A DNA stretch of 64,000 nucleotides from Pseudomonadota bacterium (GTDB lineage: Bacteria > Myxococcota_A > UBA796 > CAJQPC01), in contig JAAESX010000033.1 of NCBI GenBank assembly GCA_024228935.1, forward strand, positions 62,001-126,000, read 5' to 3'. The position numbers and the translations under genes are program-made. Under the pieces are notes generated by a model. That model did not search any database and was not told the DNA's origin. It saw only the letters and a program-made list of their open reading frames with translations. This document shows positions 7,507-15,957 of this stretch, piece by piece; position 1 is the first letter of the stretch, and the number at the start of each line of letters is the position of its first letter.

Positions 7507-8520
7507 ATGACACTTCCCAGCGCGTTCTTCATCATCGGGACCGAGCGGTCGGGGTCCAACCTGTTGAGGGTGATCTTCGACGCGCATTCCGATGTGGTGG
7601 TGCCTCACCCGCCTCATCTCCTGAAGTACCTGTCGTCGATCGAGCCGCATTACGGGTCGCTTTCTTCGGAACGCGCGCGCGCCCGGATGGTGGACGATCT
7701 CCTGTCGCTCGTGCACCGGCACATCCATCCGTGGGACTGGGTCCCCAGCGCCGAGACGCTGCTGGGAGACACGGCGGGCGATCCCTCGGTGACCGGTGCC
7801 TTCCTGGCGCTGTACGACCGGTACGCCGAGCACCACGGCGCCCGGTTCTGGGGCTGCAAGAGCACGTTCGTCGTCGATCACGTCCCCAAGGTGCTCGAGC
7901 GTCGTCCGACCGCGAAGTTCATCTGGCTCGCGCGCGATGTCCGCGACGTGGCGGTCAGCAGCAAGAGGTCGGTGTTCAACCCGTTCCATCCGCTGCTCAC
8001 CGCGGAGCTCTGGGCGCGGCAGCAGAAGGTGGCCCACGACCTGTGGCGGGAGCTCGGACCCGAGACCGTGCTCCGTCTGCACTACGAGGACCTCATCGCC
8101 TCGCCCGAGCTGATGGTCGCGTGCATGTGCGACTTCCTGGGGCTGACGCTGCACGAGTCGATGCTGGCGTTCCACGAGCGGCGGAACGCCTCGACGACGG
8201 CGAGCTACTCGCAGAGCTGGGAGAACGCGAACAAGCCGGTCATGCGGAACAACTCGGGCAAGTGGCGGACCGGGCTGACGACGCACGAGCTCGAGCTGGT
8301 CGAGGGCGTCGCGCGCGAGACGATGGAGCTCCTGGGCTACGAGGTGGAGACCTCGGCGGCGAGGCCATCGGAGGCGGAGTTCGCCCGGGCGCGGCTCCTG
8401 GACTGGCCGATGCGTCTGGAGAGCGAGTGGCGGTCGCTGCGGAGCGAGGAGATGCACTGGCTGCGATGGGGGCGCCGGGTGAACGTCGCGCTCATGGAGC
8501 TGCGGGCTCGCGTCAGCTGA
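7507..8520 (+). CDS. Sulfotransferase family protein
   Basis: 337 residues from ATG 7507; a TTG three codons upstream (7498) is a possible alternative because a GGGAG lies close to it. The protein starts with the 5'-PSB loop FFIIGTERSGSNLLRVIFDA and contains FWGCKSTFVVDHVPKVLER. The 3'-phosphate-binding segment is FIWLARDVRDVAVSSKRSV, followed by LRLHYEDLIASPE and CDFLGL, the usual order of PAPS-dependent sulfotransferases. Length fits the family. It is divergent from the radical SAM gene and shares a 90-base promoter region with it, which suggests a joint product that is sulfated. The acceptor is unknown. The stop overlaps the start of the broken gene that follows. Confidence 0.88.
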   Translation: MTLPSAFFIIGTERSGSNLLRVIFDAHSDVVVPHPPHLLKYLSSIEPHYGSLSSERARARMVDDLLSLVHRHIHPWDWVPSAETLLGDTAGDPSVTGAFLALYDRYAEHHGARFWGCKSTFVVDHVPKVLERRPTAKFIWLARDVRDVAVSSKRSVFNPFHPLLTAELWARQQKVAHDLWRELGPETVLRLHYEDLIASPELMVACMCDFLGLTLHESMLAFHERRNASTTASYSQSWENANKPVMRNNSGKWRTGLTTHELELVEGVARETMELLGYEVETSAARPSEAEFARARLLDWPMRLESEWRSLRSEEMHWLRWGRRVNVALMELRARVS

Positions 8521-9122
8521 TGGGCCGGCGCATCGAAGGCGTCCTCGTCGAGCGTGCCAGGGACATCCCGCGCCTCGTGGTCGCCTAACTGGACGGCTAC
8601 GGGCCGTGGTCCAGGAAGGACGACTACTGCGGCTCGGATGGGCTCGGACGGGCGATCGACGACGCCGGCACGTGGCGGAAGTACTTCGCCCGGGCGCTGC
8701 TGGAGCGGGACGAGCTGGTGCCGCTGTTGTCGCACGTCGAGGACCTCATTCCGGTGGAGACCCTGCTCGAGGTGCTGGATCGTCCGGGCGTGGACCGGAT
8801 CGACGTCCTGCACTCGGTGAGTCGGGTGGCGCCAGAGGGACACCCCGCTGCGACCTACGCGCTGGCGGCCGAGCTGGCGGCTGGGGGGCCGGCGGCGGTC
8901 GCGCTCGCCCGCGTGAACCCGGGCGCTCTGGTCCAGCACGCGGCCCACGTCCCACACAGCTGGGGCGGCGGCGTGCTGCTGAACCTGGACCCTGTCCATG
9001 CGCGCGCCTTCATCCAGGCGAAGGCCCCCTGGCCGGCCGAGCGGCGGGACGAGCTGGTCGGTCGGCCGGAACTCTGGCGCCGGTTGGGCGAGGATCTGCG
9101 CGATCTGCTCGAGCGGTCGTAG
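8520..9122 (+). pseudogene. Uncharacterised gene interrupted by one in-frame TAA
   Basis: An ATG at 8520 overlaps the sulfotransferase stop (TGATG arrangement) and opens a frame that reads MGRRIEGVLVERARDIPRLV and then TAA at 8586-8588. The same frame continues at once with LDGYGPWSRKDDYCGSD and stays open to 9122 with normal codon use (178 more codons). The only standard start after the TAA is the GTG at 8718, which would discard about 43 codons that look coding. The parsimonious reading is one gene of about 200 residues with a single nonsense codon (mutation or sequencing error). Termination readthrough is possible but nothing specific supports it. No family was recognised. The C-terminal half is Ala/Leu-rich and probably helical. 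Confidence 0.65.
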
Positions 9123-9131
9123 AGTCGGGCC

Positions 9132-10058
9132 ATGAAAGCGACCTTCGGCGGCCCGGGCTTCCAGCGGCGAACCCAGGCCCATGACGACGAGATCGGCTCG
9201 GTCTGGGCAGGCTGCGGTGCGACGAGCGACGTCGGTGTGCTGGAGCGCGTGCTGCTCACCCGGCCGCCGGACGCGCTGGGCGACATCGACGACCTCGACG
9301 CGAGCCTGATGGCCGCTCAGCCGGACCTGCCAGCGATCCACCAGGCCGCGCACCGCCTGGCCGACGCCTTCGAGGCCCAAGGCGTCGACGTCTGCTGGAT
9401 CGACGCGCTCGACGGGCCGCCGAACCTGCTCTTCGCGCGGGACCTGTTCTTCATGACCGGCCAGGGAGCGGTCGTCGCGCGGATGGCAGGCCGGGCGCGG
9501 GTAGGCGAGGAGCGCATCGTCAGCCTCGCCCTGGCTCAGCTCGGGGTGCCCATCCTGTCGACGGTGACCGACGGCACGTTCGAGGGGGCCGACGCGCTGT
9601 TCCTGGACGACCGGTCCGTCGTCATCGGCGTCGGTCTGCGAACGTCGCCCGCGGCGGCTGCCCAGGTCGCGCAGGTCCTGGAGCGCCAGGACATCTCGAC
9701 CGTCACGGTGCCGATGCCCGTCGGAGGCGCGCAGCACCTTCTCGGCGTCGTCGTCTTCCTGGATCGGGATCTGGCCGCCATCCGAGCGGACAAGGCCGCG
9801 CCCGAGCTGGTGACGCTGCTCGAGGAGTTCGGGTACACCATCCTGCGGCTGCCGGACGACGACGAGATGACCCAGGCGCGGGGGCTGAACGTCGTGGTCC
9901 TGCGCCCCCGCGAGGTGCTGATGCCGACGAACGCTCCGGGCATCCGCGCGGCGCTCGAGGCGGCGGGCGTGACCTGCCACGAGGTCGACGTGCACGCGTA
10001 CCTGGCCGCGGGTGGGGCGATGGGCTGTGCGACAGGGATCCTGCGGCGCAAGGACTGA
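9132..10058 (+). CDS. Arginine deiminase / DDAH-like amidino-group enzyme
   Basis: 308 residues, typical for the guanidine-modifying superfamily (arginine deiminase, dimethylarginine dimethylaminohydrolase, amidinotransferase). Visible motifs: NLLFARDLFFMTGQG (substrate Asp region, about residue 103), TFEGADALFL with Glu151, QHLLGVVVFLD with the catalytic His202, and the catalytic Cys299 in AGGAMGCATG near the C-terminus. These enzymes attack the guanidinium carbon through the Cys and release ammonia, an amine, or pass on the amidino group. Which reaction applies cannot be decided here. Start ATG at 9132 lies 9 bases after the broken gene. It precedes a QueG-like ferredoxin and a methyltransferase, possibly in one transcript. 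Confidence 0.8.
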   Translation: MKATFGGPGFQRRTQAHDDEIGSVWAGCGATSDVGVLERVLLTRPPDALGDIDDLDASLMAAQPDLPAIHQAAHRLADAFEAQGVDVCWIDALDGPPNLLFARDLFFMTGQGAVVARMAGRARVGEERIVSLALAQLGVPILSTVTDGTFEGADALFLDDRSVVIGVGLRTSPAAAAQVAQVLERQDISTVTVPMPVGGAQHLLGVVVFLDRDLAAIRADKAAPELVTLLEEFGYTILRLPDDDEMTQARGLNVVVLRPREVLMPTNAPGIRAALEAAGVTCHEVDVHAYLAAGGAMGCATGILRRKD

Positions 10059-10102
10059 ACGTTCGTGGCCAGGCGGGCGTCGGGTCGTCTGCGCCGAGAT
10101 AG

Positions 10103-10870
10103 GTGAGAGGCGTGGCCCCCTGGCTCGCCGAGACCCTGACCCGAATGCACGCCATCGGCGTGAACGTGCACGGCGTGGCCCGGATCGATGGACACGAGGT
10201 GCTGCCTGCGGCCCGCTCGGTCGTCGTCCTCGGCTCGGGCGGGACCGCGCTGTTCGATGCGCTCTGCGCTGAGATCCGGGCACGTCCGGCGGCGCTGGCC
10301 GACGAGGACCACCCGTTGGACTCCTTTGTCCGACGCACCCTGGCGGACTGTCCGACCCCGGCCGACGCGGTCGTCGTTCGGGCCGCTGGCGACGAGACGA
10401 CCTTCGTCGACTTCCGCGTCCTGGCTCACGCTGCGGGGCTGGGTCACACGAGTCGACTCGGACTCCTCCTGCACGACGTCCACGGGCCCTGGCTCGGCCT
10501 CCGCGTCGCTGTGTTCACGTCGCAGGAGCTCTCTCCGACGCCGATGCCGGCCTCGCCCAACCCCTGCGTGGACTGCACGGTCTGCGTGCCGGCCTGCCCG
10601 TTCGACGCGATCACCGATGCCCCGGACCCGCGCCACGGCTTCGACATCCGTGCCTGCGCGGAGTCGCACCAGACGTCCGATCGGTGTGCCCGTACCTGCC
10701 ACGCTCGCATGGCCTGCCCCCAGGGAGCGCCATCCCGATACTCGGCGCTGCAGGTCCACTACCACTACGACCGCTCGACCGGGCGCCGGGCCCTGGCCGA
10801 GCACCTGCGTGTCGACGACACCCGCAGCGGTGCAGGTCCCTTCTGGTCGGACTGGTCCGAGGACGGATAG
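10103..10870 (+). CDS. QueG-like 4Fe-4S ferredoxin-domain protein
   Basis: 255 residues from GTG 10103 (GTG 10112 is equally possible). The N-terminal two thirds has a Rossmann-like pattern (ARSVVVLGSGGTALFDAL, LAHAAGLGHTSRLGLLLHD) similar to the cobalamin-binding part of epoxyqueuosine reductase QueG and to reductive dehalogenases. A ferredoxin motif NPCVDCTVCVPACPFDAI follows (CxxCxxCxxxCP), then a second Cys group (ACAESHQTSDRC, RTCHARMACPQG) that could ligate a second cluster. It is much shorter than QueG (about 380 residues) and lacks its C-terminal HEAT-like repeats, so it is probably not the tRNA-modifying enzyme. A redox or B12-handling role fits the nearby B12-type radical SAM gene. 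Confidence 0.7.
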   Translation: MRGVAPWLAETLTRMHAIGVNVHGVARIDGHEVLPAARSVVVLGSGGTALFDALCAEIRARPAALADEDHPLDSFVRRTLADCPTPADAVVVRAAGDETTFVDFRVLAHAAGLGHTSRLGLLLHDVHGPWLGLRVAVFTSQELSPTPMPASPNPCVDCTVCVPACPFDAITDAPDPRHGFDIRACAESHQTSDRCARTCHARMACPQGAPSRYSALQVHYHYDRSTGRRALAEHLRVDDTRSGAGPFWSDWSEDG

Positions 10871-10891
10871 CCCTCGCCCACTGGAGGACAG

Positions 10892-11641
10892 ATGGCTCGA
10901 TCCGACGGCGCGAACGTCAAGGACCACTTCACCGCTCGCGCGGCCCACTACGACAAGTCCAGCAACTGGTGCACGGACGACGCCATCGCCCAGCGCACCT
11001 GGGAGATCGTGGGCGCCGAGGCGCATCACCGCGTGCTCGACGTAGCCTGCGGGACGGGCCTCGTGGCACGCGTCTTCAAGGACCGCGTGGCCGAGATCGT
11101 CGGCGTCGACATCACCCCGGCGATGTACGCGCAGGCCGCTCCCCGGCTGGACCGCTTCGTCGAAGGGCCGGGCGAGGCGCTGCCGTTCGGGGACTCGAGC
11201 TTCGACCGCGTGACCTGCCGCCAGGGCACCCAGTTCATGGACGACGCCAAGGCGATCGGCGAGATGCACCGCGTGCTCAACTCGGGAGGGCGCGCCTGTG
11301 TCATCAACCTTTGCGCGTACGGCCCCGACGACGCCGAGGAGTACTTCGAGATCCTGCGCCTGCGGAACCCCGCGCGCCGCAACTTCTACCTGCGCCAGGA
11401 TCTGTCGCGCCTCTTCACCGACGCCGGCTTCGATGACGTCGTCGTGCACGACTTCGTGATCGAAGAGGACGTCGACAAGTGGTCGGACAACAAGGCCATC
11501 GAGGAGTCCCGTCGCGAGGGCATCCGCGAGGTCTACCGCAACGCCTCGCCGGCCTTCGCCGAGAAGCACGCGGTCGCGATCGAGGGCGGCGTGATCCGCG
11601 ACCGGATGCTGTTCGGCTTCGTGACCGGAGTGAAGCGCTGA
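10892..11641 (+). CDS. Class I SAM-dependent methyltransferase
   Basis: 249 residues with a strong GGAGG 5 bases before the ATG. Motif I is HRVLDVACGTGLVARVF (about residues 46-62), then EIVGVDITPAMYAQA, FDRVTCRQGTQFMDD and MHRVLNSGGRACVIN. It is clearly related to the methyltransferase half of the GyrB fusion at 3348. The two share the layout of the N-terminal helix (SSNW/SKNWHD...TD), motif I, and a C-terminal VIEEDVDKW against TVWEDIDTW followed by an RREGIREVYRNA / RHEIRRLYHEA helix and VIRDR / RIRDL ending. The stand-alone copy shows what the fused domain looks like without the ATPase. The substrate is unknown. Confidence 0.85.
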   Translation: MARSDGANVKDHFTARAAHYDKSSNWCTDDAIAQRTWEIVGAEAHHRVLDVACGTGLVARVFKDRVAEIVGVDITPAMYAQAAPRLDRFVEGPGEALPFGDSSFDRVTCRQGTQFMDDAKAIGEMHRVLNSGGRACVINLCAYGPDDAEEYFEILRLRNPARRNFYLRQDLSRLFTDAGFDDVVVHDFVIEEDVDKWSDNKAIEESRREGIREVYRNASPAFAEKHAVAIEGGVIRDRMLFGFVTGVKR

Positions 11642-11662
11642 GGCCGCGGTAGCCTGCGGCCC

Positions 11663-12682
11663 ATGCGTCGTGGCTTCCTGCTGGCGGCCGGGTTCGGAAC
11701 CCGGCTGCGCCCCCTGACCAACCACCGGCCCAAGCCCCTGACGCCTGTCTGTGGGATCCCGATGCTGGATCACGCGGCGGCCCTGCTCCAGCGGGCGGGG
11801 ATCGAGTCGGCCGTCGTCAACGCGCACTGGCTGCCCGAGCAGATCGAGGCGTGGGCCGATGCGCACCCGATGGACCTGTTCGTCAGCGTCGAGCAGCCGG
11901 ACATCCTGGGCACCGGCGGCGGCCTGCGAAAGGCGCTGGCCGAGCTGGCCGATCCCTTCGTCGTGGTGAACGGCGACATCCTCTCGGACGTGGACGTGCT
12001 CGGCCTGCTCGAGGCGGCGGGTGGCGAGGCGCTCGCGGCGATGGCGCTGCGGCGGCTGGACCCGGACCAGACGTACGGGCAGGTCAAGGCCGACTCGACC
12101 GGCACCGTCTGCGACCTGGTGCGGCTGGCCTACACCGGCCCGGTCGGCGAGCTCGTCCCGGGGACGCACTTCACGGGCGTGCACGCGCTCCGCCACGAGC
12201 TCGTGCGCCGGCTCCCTGCGGAAGGGGAGAGCTGCATCGTCCGGCAGGCGTATGTCAGCGCCGTGCCCGAGCGTCGCGTCCGGGCGCTCACCCACGACGG
12301 GACCTGGTTCGACGTCGGCACGCCCCAGGCCTACCTCGAGGCGAACATGCAGGCGGTGCGAGGCGACCTGGTGTTGCCCATCGATCCCCACGAGCGCGCG
12401 GCCTTTGCGCAGCGCCCCGGTGCTCGTCGCGGCGACCCGCCCGCGGACGTCACGATCGAGGGCTCGGTCTGGATCGGCGAGGGCGCCGAGATCGCGGCGG
12501 GCGCGCACCTGGGGCCGGATGTGGTCATCGGAGCGGGCGCACGGATCGGGTCGGGAGCCCGCCTGCAGAGGACCGTCGTGTGGGATGGTTGCGAGGTTCC
12601 GCAGGACGCGGAGTTGGAGGCAGCGATCGTCCACGATGGAGGCGTCCTGGAGACGGCACGGAGGTCCGCTTCGAGTGAGTGA
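11663..12682 (+). CDS. Sugar-1-phosphate nucleotidyltransferase with left-handed beta-helix tail
   Basis: 339 residues. The N-terminus is the nucleotidyltransferase signature FLLAAGFGTRLRPLT with KPLTPVCGIPMLDHA; a metal-site VVVNGDILSDVDV follows, then HDGTWFDVGTPQAYLEAN. From about residue 265 there are hexapeptide repeats (TIEGSVWIGEGAEIAAGAHL, VVIGAGARIGSGARL) forming a left-handed beta helix. The set matches mannose-1-phosphate guanylyltransferase-, RmlA- or MurU-type enzymes that make NDP-sugars for envelope polysaccharide or muropeptide recycling; base and sugar specificity cannot be read. The last 8 bases overlap the GTG of the PP2C phosphatase gene, so the two are co-translated. Confidence 0.85.
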   Translation: MRRGFLLAAGFGTRLRPLTNHRPKPLTPVCGIPMLDHAAALLQRAGIESAVVNAHWLPEQIEAWADAHPMDLFVSVEQPDILGTGGGLRKALAELADPFVVVNGDILSDVDVLGLLEAAGGEALAAMALRRLDPDQTYGQVKADSTGTVCDLVRLAYTGPVGELVPGTHFTGVHALRHELVRRLPAEGESCIVRQAYVSAVPERRVRALTHDGTWFDVGTPQAYLEANMQAVRGDLVLPIDPHERAAFAQRPGARRGDPPADVTIEGSVWIGEGAEIAAGAHLGPDVVIGAGARIGSGARLQRTVVWDGCEVPQDAELEAAIVHDGGVLETARRSASSE

Positions 12683-13586
12683 GGACCACGTCACTGTCGG
12701 TGTCGTCTGCACGCGCGGTATCGGACCGGAGCGCGGCGGACGTGCGCGGAACGAGGACAACTACCTCGTGTGTCGCAGCGGCGAGGCCCGCTACCGGAGC
12801 GGCGATGACGAGGCGGTCGAGGCGCTCGAGACCCGCGGCGTCCTGATCGCCGTCGCCGACGGCATGGGCGGCCACGAGGACGGGGACCTGGCCAGCAGCG
12901 CCGCGGTCCGCGCCATGTCTCGCCTGTTCAAGCGCGGGGTGCCCGGCGACCCGGAGACCCACCTCCATCGCTTCGTGCTCGACGCGCATCGACGCCTGCA
13001 CGACAAGGTCGCCGAGCTCGGCCCCGTTCGGATGGGCACGACCCTCACCGTCGTCTGGATCGTCGACGGGCTGGCCTACTGGTGCCACGTCGGGGACTCG
13101 AGGCTGTATCTGGAGCGCGGTGGCGCCCTGCGTCAGATCACCAGGGACCACACGCGCGCGGAGTTCGCTCGTCGAGACGGGCGACCCAGCGATGCGGACG
13201 GCCCGTTCCTGGCGCAGAACTTCGTCTACGGCAGCCGCGGCTTCGGCGACGACGCCGGCATCCGGATCGATGCGGGCAGCGACACGGGCGTGATCCCGCT
13301 CCGGCGAGGCGACCGGCTGGTCCTGTGCAGTGACGGGCTGTCGGGTCCGGTCGAGGAGCACCGAATCGGCGCCGCCCTGCGCGAGACCCCAGAGCCCCAG
13401 GCCACGGCGACCGCGCTGATGGAGCGCGCTCTGGCCAGCGGATCGGACGACAACGTCACGGTCATCGTGGTCCGCCTCGATCGGATCGCGACGGACGAGC
13501 GACTGTTCGAGGCCCAGGACGAATACGATCTGCTGGGAGAGAGCGTTGTGGACGACGACACGCTCGTCCCGGAGGAATTCGATTAA
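12675..13586 (+). CDS. PP2C-family Ser/Thr protein phosphatase
   Basis: 303 residues from GTG 12675 (overlapping the previous gene by 8 bases). The start is chosen because the PP2C core begins at once: VCTRGIGPERGGRARNEDNY. Metal-binding Asp residues are in RNEDN, VADGMGGHEDG, CSDGLSGPV and GSDDNVTVIVV; MGTTLTVVWI and CHVGDSRLYL complete the signature. There is no membrane span. These phosphatases reverse Hanks-type kinase phosphorylation; kinases are encoded at 14190 and 46984-51309, but the specific partner is unknown. The C-terminal 30 residues are acidic and lie outside the fold. Confidence 0.92.
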   Translation: MSEDHVTVGVVCTRGIGPERGGRARNEDNYLVCRSGEARYRSGDDEAVEALETRGVLIAVADGMGGHEDGDLASSAAVRAMSRLFKRGVPGDPETHLHRFVLDAHRRLHDKVAELGPVRMGTTLTVVWIVDGLAYWCHVGDSRLYLERGGALRQITRDHTRAEFARRDGRPSDADGPFLAQNFVYGSRGFGDDAGIRIDAGSDTGVIPLRRGDRLVLCSDGLSGPVEEHRIGAALRETPEPQATATALMERALASGSDDNVTVIVVRLDRIATDERLFEAQDEYDLLGESVVDDDTLVPEEFD

Positions 13587-13615
13587 GCAGCGGGTCGCAC
13601 CAGTGGAGTGATCCG

Positions 13616-14188
13616 ATGCTTCTTCTTCTCGCCAGCCTCAACGCCGAGGCCGCCGCCTACGCCATCGACGCCAGCCACAGTCAGGTCGGCTTCTCGGTGA
13701 CGCACATGACCATCAGCACCGTCCGCGGCGAGTTCGGCGAGGTGTCCGGCACGATCGAGTTCGACCCCGAGGACATCGCCGCGACCAAGGTCGAGGCCAA
13801 GGTCGGGCTCGGCAGCGTCGACACCAACAACGTGAAGCGGGACGACCACCTGAAGGGCGCGGACTTCTTCGACGCGGACAAGTTCACCGAGGCGACGTTC
13901 ACGAACTCCAAGGTCGACAACATCGCCAAGGACGGCAGCTTCGACGTCATCGGGTCGCTCAACCTCCACGGTGTGCAGAAGGAGATCACGTTCCACTTCG
14001 CCCCGGTCACCGGCGAGATCACCGACCCGTGGGGCAACACCAAGCGCGGCGGCTCGGCGAGCACGGTCATCAACCGTCAGGACTTCGGCATCAGCTGGAA
14101 CTCGACGATGGACGCCGGCGGCCTGGCGGTCGGTGACGAGGTCACCATCCAGGTCGACCTCGAGCTCGTGAAGGCCAAGGCCGAGTAG
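13616..14188 (+). CDS. YceI-family periplasmic lipid-binding-fold protein
   Basis: 190 residues with a short signal peptide (MLLLLASLNAEAAA, cleavage near 14-15). The mature part shows the YceI lipocalin-like barrel: YAIDASHSQVGFSVTHM, STVRGEFGEVSGTIEFD, SVDTNNVKRDDHLKGADFF, and a C-terminal GDEVTIQVDLELVKA. Family members bind polyisoprenoids or similar long lipids, and are often linked to acid, osmotic or redox stress. It lies 29 bases after the PP2C gene and converges with the kinase at 14190, one base apart. No transcription terminator was visible there. Confidence 0.92.
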   Translation: MLLLLASLNAEAAAYAIDASHSQVGFSVTHMTISTVRGEFGEVSGTIEFDPEDIAATKVEAKVGLGSVDTNNVKRDDHLKGADFFDADKFTEATFTNSKVDNIAKDGSFDVIGSLNLHGVQKEITFHFAPVTGEITDPWGNTKRGGSASTVINRQDFGISWNSTMDAGGLAVGDEVTIQVDLELVKAKAE

Positions 14189-14189
14189 G

Positions 14190-15917
14190 TCAGCCTCCCA
14201 GGGGGATGGCCGCGGCGACCTTCACGTCCCGGTCGTCCGCTCGCTCGAACGCCTCGGACTTCAGGCGCTCGATGACGCAGTCGGCGGTCTCCTGCGACGG
14301 GGCCTCGACCCGCGAGTCCTGGATCACCTGGCCGTCTCCGTCGATGGCCAGCGTGACGGTCACCGTGCCGGTCCCACAGTCGGCCAGCGCCGCGCTTCGG
14401 GCGGTCAGCTGCTCGACCAGCGAGGTGTGCTCGGCCTCTCCAGCCTGAAGCACCACGGGGTCCGTCGGCCACTTCGCGACGCCGATCGCGATGCCCGCGG
14501 CCATCAGGACGACGCCCGCCAGCGGGATGGACAGGCAGCCCAGGCCGACCTTGGCCCAGGTGGGCATGCCCTTCTTCTCTTCAGCGGGCTCGGGCTCGGG
14601 CGTCGGCTCCGGATCAGACGCGGGCTGCGGCTCAGGCACCGGCGCGGACTCCGGGTGCGTGGACGGCGTGGGCGGCTCCGGCTCGGGATCCATGCGGACC
14701 GTGGTCTCGTCGGGGTCCACCGGCTCGAAGGGCATCGTGTCCTCGGCGGGGATGCCCTTCTTCTTCCGCTCCGCGGGCTTGTTGACGAGCTGCTCGTCGT
14801 CCTTGCTGAGCAGGCCCTCGAACGTGTCCTTGGTCTTCACGGCGGGGTCGGGCGCGACCTCGAGCGGTGGCGGCGGCGGCGGCAGCGGCAGGTTCGTGCG
14901 CGTGTGCGGGAGCACGACCGCCTCGCCGGCGAGGATGCTCTCCAGGATGCGGCGGGCCTCGCCGATGCTGACGCGGTCGCCGGCCTCGTACGTCATCGTC
15001 GCCGCGAGGAACTGGTTGAACGAGGTCAGCTCGAGCGACTCGCCGTCCTGGTTCAGCGTCGGCGGGAGCTCCTGGCGCAGCTGCTCGAGCGCGCCCACGG
15101 GGTCACCCGGGTCCAGGTCCGCGAGGACGGGGCGGAATGTGATGCAGAACAGCAGCACCGCAGCCATCGAGTAGACGTCGGCGGCCGGTGTGGGCGCCAC
15201 GCCCTCGAACTGCTCGGGGGCGGCGTACTGGGGCGTGCCGACGAAGGCGCCCACCCGTGTCAGGCGGGACCCGACGCCGCCATAGACCTTGGCGATGCCG
15301 AAGTCGGTGAGGCGGCTCTCCATGGGCTCGTCCGGTCCGGGGACGCCGGCGAGCAGGATGTTCTCGGGCTTCAGGTCCCGGTGCACGACGCCGCGCTCGT
15401 GCGCCATGTCCAGCGCCGAGCAAAGCTGGACGCCGAGCTGGGCGACCTGGGCGATCGACAGCTTCCCGACGCGGCGCAGCTGATCGAGCAGGCTGCCGCC
15501 GTCCTCGAACCGGGTGATGAGGTAGGGCGAGTGACCCGCGCGCTGCACGAACCCGGCGATGTGCACGATGTTCGGGTGGTCGAGCTCGAGCAGGATGTTC
15601 GCTTCGTTGGCCAGGCGACGCAGGTAGCTGCCCTGATCGCGTTGGGCGTAGAGGACCTTGATCGCCAGCTTCGGCCCGGTGGGGGCGTTGTCCGAGTCGA
15701 GCTCGCGCGCCAGGTAGGTGACGCCGGCGCCGCCGATCGCGATGCGCTGCTCGATCAGGTAGTTCCGATCGAGGACGTCTCCGTCCTCCAGAAGCTGGCC
15801 CCAGCCGTCCTTCGGCTCACGTGCGCGGCACGACAGGTTCGGGCAGCGGTCGAACGCCTCGGCGAACGTCGTCAGGCAGCGGCTGCAGTAGCAGGTGCGT
15901 GGAGCCGGCTCAGGCAT
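14190..15917 (-). CDS. Membrane Ser/Thr protein kinase with zinc-ribbon head and AgmX-like tail
   Basis: 575 residues from ATG 15917 (a further in-frame ATG at 15960 would overlap the divergent ald start). Order: a Cys-rich knuckle CYCSRCLTTFAEAFDRCPN (about 8-26); a Hanks kinase domain (about 47-320) with GGAGVTYLA loop, LAIKVLYAQ Lys, VVHRDLKPENILL, TDFGIAKVYG and YAAPEQFEG; a Pro/Glu-rich linker; one membrane span (GLGCLSIPLAGVVLMAAGI); and an outer domain with paired Cys (ALADCGTGTVTVTLAIDGDG, ETADCVIERLKS) resembling the AgmX/PglI TonB-like domain common in myxobacteria. All catalytic residues are present. It probably senses the envelope and phosphorylates cytoplasmic targets. Confidence 0.92.
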   Translation of the reverse strand: MPEPAPRTCYCSRCLTTFAEAFDRCPNLSCRAREPKDGWGQLLEDGDVLDRNYLIEQRIAIGGAGVTYLARELDSDNAPTGPKLAIKVLYAQRDQGSYLRRLANEANILLELDHPNIVHIAGFVQRAGHSPYLITRFEDGGSLLDQLRRVGKLSIAQVAQLGVQLCSALDMAHERGVVHRDLKPENILLAGVPGPDEPMESRLTDFGIAKVYGGVGSRLTRVGAFVGTPQYAAPEQFEGVAPTPAADVYSMAAVLLFCITFRPVLADLDPGDPVGALEQLRQELPPTLNQDGESLELTSFNQFLAATMTYEAGDRVSIGEARRILESILAGEAVVLPHTRTNLPLPPPPPPLEVAPDPAVKTKDTFEGLLSKDDEQLVNKPAERKKKGIPAEDTMPFEPVDPDETTVRMDPEPEPPTPSTHPESAPVPEPQPASDPEPTPEPEPAEEKKGMPTWAKVGLGCLSIPLAGVVLMAAGIAIGVAKWPTDPVVLQAGEAEHTSLVEQLTARSAALADCGTGTVTVTLAIDGDGQVIQDSRVEAPSQETADCVIERLKSEAFERADDRDVKVAAAIPLGG

Positions 15918-15957
15918 CGCCTGGATTGTATTGGCTTGGACCGATACCGGCTCTTCC

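Noticed and set aside
9132..10058. Naming the amidino enzyme arcA or ddaH
   Set aside because: Catalytic residues support the superfamily only; substrate-determining residues cannot be judged by eye.
9536..12760. Long open frame on the minus strand (over 1000 codons) opposite the deiminase to nucleotidyltransferase genes
   Set aside because: It is antisense to five well-supported genes and its translation is Arg/Pro-rich low-complexity sequence, as expected from high-GC shadow frames.
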